From: Thermoanaerobaculales bacterium
GTDB taxonomy: Bacteria > Acidobacteriota > Thermoanaerobaculia > Thermoanaerobaculales > Sulfomarinibacteraceae
Assembly: GCA_025456385.1 (NCBI GenBank)
Contig: JALOKS010000112.1
Coordinates: forward strand, 1 to 13,242
DNA: 13,242 nucleotides
Direction of reading: 5' to 3'
In this document: piece by piece, positions 7,522 to 13,242 of the stretch
Layout of the letters: each line of letters begins with the position of its first letter
Position numbering within the stretch: position 1 is the stretch's first letter
Position numbers and translations under genes: made by a program
Notes under the pieces: model-generated
Databases searched by the model: none
The model's input: only the letters and a program-made list of their open reading frames with translations
What the model was told of the DNA's origin: nothing

Positions 7522-8679
7522 ATGGGGAAACGAACCGTCGTGGTGATGCCGGGGGACGGGATCGGCAAAGTGGTGCTGCCGGAGGCGCTGCGGGTGCTCG
7601 AGGCGGCGGGCTTCGCGGCCAGCTGGGTCGAGGCCGGGGGCAACCCGCTGCCCCAGCGCACCGTCGAGCTCATCGCCGAGCACAAAGTGGCGCTCTTCGG
7701 CGCCATCACCTCGAAGCCCAAGGAACGGGCCGCGGCCGAGCTGCGGCCGGAGCTGCGCGACCGCGGCCTGAGCTACTACTCGCCGATCGTCGGCCTGCGC
7801 CAGCGCTTCGACCTCGACGTCTCGGTCCGCCCCTGCGTCACCTTCCCCGGCAACCCGCTGAACTTCGTGCGCCGCGGTGCCGACGGCGGGCTCGAGGAGC
7901 CGCGGGTCAACGCCGTGATCTTCCGCCAGAACACCGAGGGCCTGTACGCCGGCGTCGAGTGGACGAACCCCCCCGACAACGTCTGGCAGGCCCTCGACAG
8001 CCACCCCAAGTTCGCCGCCTTCCGCGAGGTGCCGCGCGAGGATCTCGCGGTGTCGACGCGCATCTTCACGCGCGCCAAGTGCCGGAGGATCTGCGAGGAA
8101 GCCTTCGCCTATGCGGCCCGTCACGGCTACGACAACGTGACGGTGTGCGAGAAGCCGAACGTGATCCGCGAGACCTCCGGGATGATGCTCGCCGAGGCCC
8201 GCAAGGTGCACGAGGCCTACCCGGGGATCCAGCTCTGGGACACCAACATCGACGCGCAGATGATGTGGTTGACCAAGAACCCCGAGGACTACGGCGTGAT
8301 CGTCGCCGGCAACATGTTCGGCGACATCATCTCCGACGGCTTCGCCGGGCTCGTCGGCGGGCTCGGCTTCGCCGCCTCGGCGAACATCGGTCGCGAGGTG
8401 GGGGTCTTCGAGCCGACCCACGGCTCGGCCCCCAAGTACGCCGAGCTCTCACCGTCGATCGTCAACCCGATCGCCATGATCCTGTCGGCGGTGATGATGC
8501 TCGACTGGCTCGGCGAGGGCGAGATCGCGGCCCGGATCCGCGCTGCGGTCGCCGCGGTGGTCGCCCAGGGGCGGGTGCGGTCCTACGACATGCTCAAGCT
8601 GCGCGGTGGCGCCTCCGCCCTCGCTCAGGGGGCGGCGAGCACGTCCGCGATGACCGACGCCGTCATCGCGGTCCTCTAG
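7522..8679 (+). CDS. Isocitrate/isopropylmalate dehydrogenase family protein, probably NADP isocitrate dehydrogenase
   Basis: A 385-residue beta-decarboxylating dehydrogenase. It starts at ATG 7522 after GAGGGAG (7509-7515). Substrate and metal residues of the family are visible: R93 and R103 in LRQRFDLDVSVRP, R135 with the adjacent NTEGLYAGVEW (137-147), K211 in EKPNVI, and D244, D268 and D272. The cofactor loop reads FEPTHGSAPKY (296-306). In E. coli Icd the Lys-Tyr pair at this place contacts the NADP 2'-phosphate, whereas NAD enzymes usually have other residues, so NADP use is inferred. The usual GDGIGPE is GDGIGKV here and the SxN substrate loop is SPI, so the protein belongs to an unusual branch and isocitrate specificity is not certain. 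It stands alone, with the inverted repeat upstream. Confidence 0.85.
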   Translation: MGKRTVVVMPGDGIGKVVLPEALRVLEAAGFAASWVEAGGNPLPQRTVELIAEHKVALFGAITSKPKERAAAELRPELRDRGLSYYSPIVGLRQRFDLDVSVRPCVTFPGNPLNFVRRGADGGLEEPRVNAVIFRQNTEGLYAGVEWTNPPDNVWQALDSHPKFAAFREVPREDLAVSTRIFTRAKCRRICEEAFAYAARHGYDNVTVCEKPNVIRETSGMMLAEARKVHEAYPGIQLWDTNIDAQMMWLTKNPEDYGVIVAGNMFGDIISDGFAGLVGGLGFAASANIGREVGVFEPTHGSAPKYAELSPSIVNPIAMILSAVMMLDWLGEGEIAARIRAAVAAVVAQGRVRSYDMLKLRGGASALAQGAASTSAMTDAVIAVL

Positions 8680-8705
8680 AGGCGACACCCGCCGCGGGGG
8701 CGGCC

Positions 8706-8734
8706 TTGCGCACGGCCCGGCCCGGGTGTAGAAT
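8706..8734 (+). promoter_or_regulatory. Candidate promoter of the rpmE-prfA-prmC cluster
   Basis: TTGCGC (8706-8711), a 17-bp spacer and TAGAAT (8729-8734) would start transcription near 8741, exactly at the beginning of the rpmE leader hairpin. The same GTGTAGAAT string occurs before lepB. The -10 is 5 of 6 to consensus, the -35 3 of 6. Confidence 0.5.
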
Positions 8735-8740
8735 GCCGGG

Positions 8741-8766
8741 TCCGCGGTCCCAGGGGACCGGGCGGA
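8741..8766 (+). promoter_or_regulatory. rpmE leader hairpin overlapping the ribosome-binding site
   Basis: TCCGC and GGTCC (8741-8750) pair with GGACC (8755-8759) and GCGGA (8762-8766) around the loop CAGG, leaving a two-G bulge. The 3' arm includes the first bases of the GGAGG at 8764-8768 that serves rpmE. Folding would hide the ribosome-binding site, so the hairpin could be a translational operator. Leader RNAs that regulate L31 genes are known in other phyla; this one is predicted from pairing only. Confidence 0.5.
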
Positions 8767-8774
8767 GGTCTGAG

Positions 8775-8987
8775 ATGAAGCCGGAGATCCATCCCGAGTA
8801 CCACGACGTCGAGGTGCGCTGCGCCTGCGGCAACACCTTCATGACCCGCTCGACCAAGACCGAGCTGCGGCTCGAGATCTGCGGCGCCTGCCACCCCTTC
8901 TACACCGGCAAGCAGAAGCTGATCGACACCGCGGGCATGGTGGAGAAGTTCGAGCGCCGCTACGGCAAGACCGGCGCCGCGAAGTAG
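8775..8987 (+). CDS. rpmE: RpmE: 50S ribosomal protein bL31, zinc-binding form
   Basis: The 70-residue protein begins MKPEIHPEYHDVEVRC, the usual bL31 start. C16 and C18 (CAC) together with C36 and C39 (CGAC) form the four-cysteine zinc site of the C+ type, and HPFYTGKQKLIDTAGMVEKF follows at 40-59. bL31 sits at the central protuberance and bridges the subunits. GGAGG at 8764-8768 is correctly spaced for ATG 8775. It is the first gene of the common rpmE-prfA-prmC cluster; a terminator-like hairpin follows it. Confidence 0.97.
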   Translation: MKPEIHPEYHDVEVRCACGNTFMTRSTKTELRLEICGACHPFYTGKQKLIDTAGMVEKFERRYGKTGAAK

Positions 8988-9018
8988 CGGCGGCCGGCCG
9001 CCGGCGGGCGGCCATGGG

Positions 9019-9057
9019 GACCCGCGGGAGCCGCTGCTCGCGCGGGTCTTGCTGTGT
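9019..9057 (+). terminator. Hairpin between rpmE and prfA, possible terminator or attenuator
   Basis: GACCCGCGGGAGC (9019-9031) pairs with GCTCGCGCGGGTC (9036-9048), 13 positions with one mismatch and the loop CGCT, followed by TTGCTGTGT. The T content after the stem is low, so it may only reduce read-through into prfA or act in RNA processing. Confidence 0.5.
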
Positions 9058-9095
9058 CGGGGGACCGGAGGCGGGAGCAGGATCGGAGTCGGACG

Positions 9096-10348
<1,253 letters not shown>

Positions 10349-10355
<7 letters not shown>

Positions 10356-11159
10356 CCGCAGAGGAAGCGCTTCGAATCGGCGCGGAGGCGCTTCCCCGAC
10401 GCGAGGGAATTCCCGACCCACGGCGTGAGGCGGCCTGGCTGCTGGCCGCGGCCTGGGGTGTGGAGGAGCTGAGCCTCCGCCTCCATCCCGGGCGCGAGGT
10501 GCCGGCGGAGGTCGAGGCGAGGTACCGCGAGTGGCTCCGTCGCCGCGCCGCCGGCGAGCCGGCCCACCACCTCACGGGCAGCTGCCCCTTCCGGGGCCGC
10601 GACTTCGAGGTCTCGCCCGCGGTCCTGGTGCGAGGTCGCCCTCGCGCTGCCCGTGTCTCCGACCGCGCGGGTGCTCGACGTCGGCACCGGCTCGGGCTGC
10701 ATCGCCGCCACCCTGGCGGCCGAGCGGCCGCGCTGGCAGGTGGCCGCGGTCGAGCGCTCGCCGGCCGCAGCCCTCGTCGCGCGCCGCAACCTCGACCGCC
10801 ACGCCCCGGCGGTGGTGCTCCTGCTGGCGGACCTCACGACGGCGCTGGCACCGCCCTTTGATCTCGTGGTCGCGAACCTCCCCTACATCCCCACCGGCGC
10901 GCTCGCGGGCCTGCCGGAGGAGGTTCGCCGCGATCCCGCCCTCGCCCTCGACGGCGGACCCGACGGCCTCGCGCTCGTGCGCCGGCTTCTCGCCGACCTG
11001 AGGCGCCTGCTGCGGCCCTGCGGCGGGGCGGTGCTCGAGCTCGGCGAGGAGCAGGCGCCGGTGGTCGCGGAGCTCGCCGGGCCGGCGGGCCTCGCGGTCG
11101 CGCGGCGGCTGCGCGACGCCGGCGGCTGCGAGCGCGTCATCGTCGTCCAACCGCTTTGA
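10349..11159 (+). pseudogene. prmC: prmC, RF1 GGQ glutamine methyltransferase, frameshifted with the RPETE motif lost
   Basis: PrmC methylates the GGQ glutamine of release factors using S-adenosylmethionine. The N-terminal part, from ATG 10349, runs normally to residue 94 (GEPAHHLTGSCPFRGRDF then EVSPAVLV). Reading must then change frame at about 10631: EVALALP starts at 10632 and continues into TARVLDVGTGSGCIA (SAM motif I), VVANLPYIPTG (usual form NPPYI), ALDGGPDGLALVRRLL and VLELGEEQAP, ending at 11159. The family has PRPxTExLV between LV and EVAL; those nine residues are absent, fitting a loss of about 26 bp. Ending one open frame and opening the other makes two separate pieces; a GTG at 10653 could start the second, but no ribosome-binding site is evident. 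It is either a true lesion or an assembly error. Confidence 0.85.
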
Positions 11160-11192
11160 AGATCCAGATCTTCAATTTTGAATTTTGATTTC
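11156..11192 (+). terminator. Terminator-like hairpin at the prmC stop codon
   Basis: TTGAAGATC (11156-11164) and GATCTTCAA (11167-11175) form a 9-bp inverted repeat around CA, followed by TTTTGAATTTTGATTT. It includes the prmC TGA. The U-rich tail fits termination, but the same bases belong to the heptamer array, so the two roles cannot be separated. Confidence 0.5.
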
Positions 11193-11305
11193 TCAGTTCC
11201 CTGCCGCCCACCCGCGGACCCGACGCGCGTGGTGGGCGCCGATCACGTTGTGCTGTCGGGCATGCCGGGGAGAATTGAGAATTCAAAACTGAGAATTGAG
11301 AATTG
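11167..11305. repeat. Second heptamer inverted-repeat element: arrays 11174-11192 and 11271-11305
   Basis: The left array has two copies of AATTTTG and decayed units up to TCTCAGTT. The right array has five period-7 units: AGAATTG, AGAATTC, AAAACTG, AGAATTG, AGAATTG. Reversing the left array gives AACTGAG, AAATCAA, AATTCAA, AATTGAA, which lines up unit by unit with AACTGAG, AATTGAG, AATTGAC on the right, so the arrays are imperfect inverted copies. The GC-rich core between them has a hairpin, CGCCCACC (11205-11212) with GGTGGGCG (11231-11238). The build matches the element at 10129 although heptamers and core differ. No gene lies between prmC and the carbamate kinase gene (11160-11386) apart from this. 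Confidence 0.7.
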
Positions 11306-11322
11306 ACGCCGCGTGTCTGGTG

Positions 11323-11351
11323 TTGACTCGCGCGCCGTCCGATCGCAGAAT
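11323..11351 (+). promoter_or_regulatory. Promoter of the carbamate kinase gene
   Basis: TTGACT (11323-11328, 5 of 6), a 17-bp spacer and CAGAAT (11346-11351, 4 of 6) make the best sigma70-type match in the window. Transcription would start near 11358. The leader then holds a 16-base GC palindrome (11360-11375) one base before the CGGAGG ribosome-binding site at 11376-11381, which might limit access to it. Confidence 0.6.
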
Positions 11352-11386
11352 GCTCCCTTCCCCGCCGCGGCGGGGCGGAGGCGGGC

Positions 11387-12394
11387 ATGGCGGAGACGAA
11401 TCGCATCGAGCTCGACGGCAAGCAGCACCGGGTGGCGGTGATCGCCTTCGGCGGCAACGCGCTGCTGCGGCCGCAGGACCACGGCACCCAGGAGGAGCAG
11501 TTCACCCTCGCCTGGAAGGCGACCCGCTGGCTGGTCGAGATCATCCACCGCGGCTACGAGCTCGCCATCGTCCACGGCAACGGGCCGCAGGTCGGCAACA
11601 TCATGATCCAGGTCGAGGAGGCGATCACAAAGATCCCGCCGCAGTCGCTCGACGTGGCGGTCGCCCAGACCCAGGGCTCGATGGGCTTCATGCTCGCCAA
11701 CCAGCTGCGCAACCGCTTCAACGAGGAGCAGCTGGAGAAGGAGATCGCCGCGGTGCTCACCGAGGTGGTGGTGGACCGCGAGGACCCGGCCTTCGAGAAC
11801 CCCACCAAGCCGGTCGGGCCCTACTTCACCGCCTACCGCGCCAACCTCCTGATGCAGGAGCTCGGCTGGCAGATGGTCGAGGACGCGGGCCGCGGCTGGC
11901 GCAAGGTGGTGGCCTCGCCGATGCCGACGCGGATCATCGGCAGCCAGCTCCTCAAGCGCCTGGTCGCCAACGGCGCCGTGCTGGTGGCGGGCGGCGGCGG
12001 CGGCATCCCGGTCTACCAGGACGTCGGCGGCTACTTCCGCGGCGTCGAGGCGGTGATCGACAAGGACTACGTGGCCTCGATCCTCGCCCGCGAGCTCGAG
12101 GCCGACCTCTTCATCGTCCTGACGCAGGTGCCGATGGTGGCCGAGCACTTCGGCCGCCCCAACCAGCGCTGGCTGCGCCGCCTGCCGCTCGACCACGCCA
12201 AGGAGCTGCAGGCCGCCCACCAGTTCCCGCCCGGCTCGATGGGGCCGAAGATCCAGGCCGCGATCCAGTTCGTCGAGGCGACCGGCAAGGAGGTCCTGAT
12301 CACCGACGAGGACAGCCTCAAGCGCGCCCTCGAGGGCCGCGCCGGCACCTTCCTCGTCGCCGAGGGCGAGATCGAGTACGCGAGCCTGTCCTGA
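11387..12394 (+). CDS. Carbamate kinase family protein
   Basis: Carbamate kinase interconverts carbamoyl phosphate plus ADP with carbamate plus ATP in the cytoplasm. The 335-residue protein carries the family motifs in order: AFGGNALL (20-27), HGNGPQVG (63-70), QTQGSMGFML (94-103), DPAFENPTKPVGP (133-145), GRGWRKVVASPMP (168-180), AGGGGGIPV (201-209), DKDYVASILA (225-234) and FPPGSMGPKIQAA (280-292). ATG 11387 has GGAGG five bases upstream. It is slightly longer than usual, with about ten extra N-terminal residues (AETNRIELDG). Arginine deiminase, ornithine carbamoyltransferase or agmatine genes are not beside it, so the pathway it serves is unknown. A good promoter directly upstream suggests its own transcription unit. 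Confidence 0.93.
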   Translation: MAETNRIELDGKQHRVAVIAFGGNALLRPQDHGTQEEQFTLAWKATRWLVEIIHRGYELAIVHGNGPQVGNIMIQVEEAITKIPPQSLDVAVAQTQGSMGFMLANQLRNRFNEEQLEKEIAAVLTEVVVDREDPAFENPTKPVGPYFTAYRANLLMQELGWQMVEDAGRGWRKVVASPMPTRIIGSQLLKRLVANGAVLVAGGGGGIPVYQDVGGYFRGVEAVIDKDYVASILARELEADLFIVLTQVPMVAEHFGRPNQRWLRRLPLDHAKELQAAHQFPPGSMGPKIQAAIQFVEATGKEVLITDEDSLKRALEGRAGTFLVAEGEIEYASLS

Positions 12395-12461
12395 GCCGGT
12401 TCCGCGGCGCGGCGGACCGGGCCCGGGTCGCGCGCCGCGCGAAGGGTTTATCCTGACCCCG

Positions 12462-13242
12462 ATGGCGAGCCCGAGCCTGTGGCTGTACCGGGTCCTGCTC
12501 GCCGGCCTGCTGCCGGCGGCGATCCCCGTGCTGGCGCTCGGCCAGCGCCTGACCGGCAAGCGCCGGCCCCGCTTCCGCGACCGGCTGGCGCGCTCCCTGC
12601 CGCCGCTCGCGCCGGGCGGAGCCTGGATCCAGGCGGTGTCGGTCGGCGAGGTGGAGCTCGCCCGGCGGCTGGTCGGCGAGCTCGAGCGGAAGGCGCCGCA
12701 GCTGCCCTTGCTCCTGACCGCGACCACCGCGACCGGCCTCGCGCTCGCGGCGCGGACCCTCGGCGACCGGCTGCCGGTGCAGCCCTGCCCCCTCGACCTG
12801 CCGGGGCCGCTGCGCCGCGTGCTCGCCGCCGCCGCGCCGCGCTTGCTGGTGCTCGTGGAGACCGAGCTGTGGCCGGAGATGCTCCACCAGGCGGCGCAGC
12901 GCGGCGTGCCGGCAGCGGTCGTCAACGCCCGTCTCTCCGAGCGCTCCCACGCCGCCTACCGGCGGGTCGGGGCGCTGCTCGCTCCCCTCCTCGAGCCGCT
13001 GAGCCTGGTGCTCGCGCGCAGCGCCGCCGACGCCGAGCGCTTCTACGACCTCGGCGTGCCGCCGGAGCGGATCGCCGTCACCGGCAACCTGAAGTACGAC
13101 CTGCAGGCGGACGAGCGTCCGCTCGAGTGGGCGCCCGCGCTCACCCGGGCGGCCGCCGGGCGCCCGGTCCTGGTCGCCGGCTCGACCATGGAGGGCGAGG
13201 AGGCGCTGCTGCTCGATGCGCTCGCGGCTCTCGACGCGGGCG
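12462..13242 (+). CDS. waaA: WaaA (KdtA): 3-deoxy-D-manno-octulosonic acid transferase, 5' part (cut by window edge)
   Basis: Inner-membrane GT30 enzyme that adds Kdo from CMP-Kdo to lipid A precursor in LPS synthesis. 260 codons are visible: a hydrophobic anchor (about 7-27), then WIQAVSVGEV (55-64) with the proposed catalytic base E63, LTATTATGLALA (85-96), LVETELWPEML (131-141), NARLSERS (155-162), GNLKYD (208-213) and AGSTMEGEE (239-247), all GT30 landmarks. The family often has a histidine in GSTHEGE, which is methionine here. No ribosome-binding site precedes ATG 12462; TATCCT at 12449-12454 would place the transcript start at or next to the ATG, so a leaderless mRNA is possible. The C-terminal nucleotide-binding half lies outside the window. 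Confidence 0.93.
   Translation, partial: MASPSLWLYRVLLAGLLPAAIPVLALGQRLTGKRRPRFRDRLARSLPPLAPGGAWIQAVSVGEVELARRLVGELERKAPQLPLLLTATTATGLALAARTLGDRLPVQPCPLDLPGPLRRVLAAAAPRLLVLVETELWPEMLHQAAQRGVPAAVVNARLSERSHAAYRRVGALLAPLLEPLSLVLARSAADAERFYDLGVPPERIAVTGNLKYDLQADERPLEWAPALTRAAAGRPVLVAGSTMEGEEALLLDALAALDAG

Noticed and set aside
9054..9095. Upstream in-frame start for prfA at 9054
   Set aside because: The added residues (SGDRRREQDRSR) have no RF1 similarity, and GGAG at 9085-9088 is correctly spaced for ATG 9096.
10653..11159. A separate small methyltransferase gene starting at GTG 10653
   Set aside because: It lines up with the C-terminal domain of PrmC, directly continuing the N-terminal domain encoded just upstream in another frame, so one broken gene explains both pieces.

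Overview
The window is a GC-rich chromosomal segment with Gram-negative housekeeping genes. It carries Mpl (peptidoglycan recycling), WaaA/KdtA (Kdo transfer to lipid A), TsaD, LepB, PyrF, bL31, RF1, PrmC, an isocitrate-dehydrogenase-type enzyme and a carbamate kinase. Kdo transferase plus Mpl implies an LPS-bearing outer membrane. GC-rich coding sequence broken by short AT-rich heptamer arrays fits Acidobacteriota-like or other deep-branching high-GC Gram-negatives, but the phylum is an inference. No phage, plasmid, CRISPR or classical insertion sequence is visible.

Layout. Positions 1-1850: mpl (minus, cut by the window edge) and a secreted DUF1573 protein (plus) diverge from an 80-bp region with overlapping promoter-like boxes; a good hairpin terminator follows the DUF1573 gene. 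Positions 1850-4175: tsaD, lepB and a small single-pass membrane protein, all plus; a GAATTCG heptamer array lies in the tsaD leader. Positions 4191-7388: pyrF (minus) converges on the small membrane protein and diverges from a membrane-anchored alkaline-phosphatase-fold protein, followed by a family-2 glycosyltransferase. Positions 7389-8679: a 20-bp inverted repeat precedes an isocitrate/isopropylmalate dehydrogenase family gene with NADP-type residues. Positions 8700-11160: rpmE, prfA and prmC, the usual translation cluster in which PrmC methylates the GGQ glutamine of RF1. Positions 11160-13242: a second heptamer element, a stand-alone carbamate kinase with a good promoter, and the 5' part of waaA.

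The most unusual signal is a family of AT-rich 7-bp tandem arrays (about RAATTYN). Two pairs are arranged as inverted repeats around GC-rich cores that can form hairpins: 10129-10332, with 32-bp perfect arms, and 11167-11305. The first begins inside the 3' end of prfA, where the usual RF1 C-terminal tail is missing and replaced by about 83 residues read through the element. Immediately downstream, prmC has a reading-frame break exactly where its RPETE signature should be, consistent with loss of about 26 bp. The methyltransferase and its release-factor substrate are therefore both altered next to this element. The other leads are a 20-bp inverted repeat before the dehydrogenase gene, a hairpin covering the rpmE ribosome-binding site, and an alkaline-phosphatase-fold protein that appears to have lost most catalytic residues.
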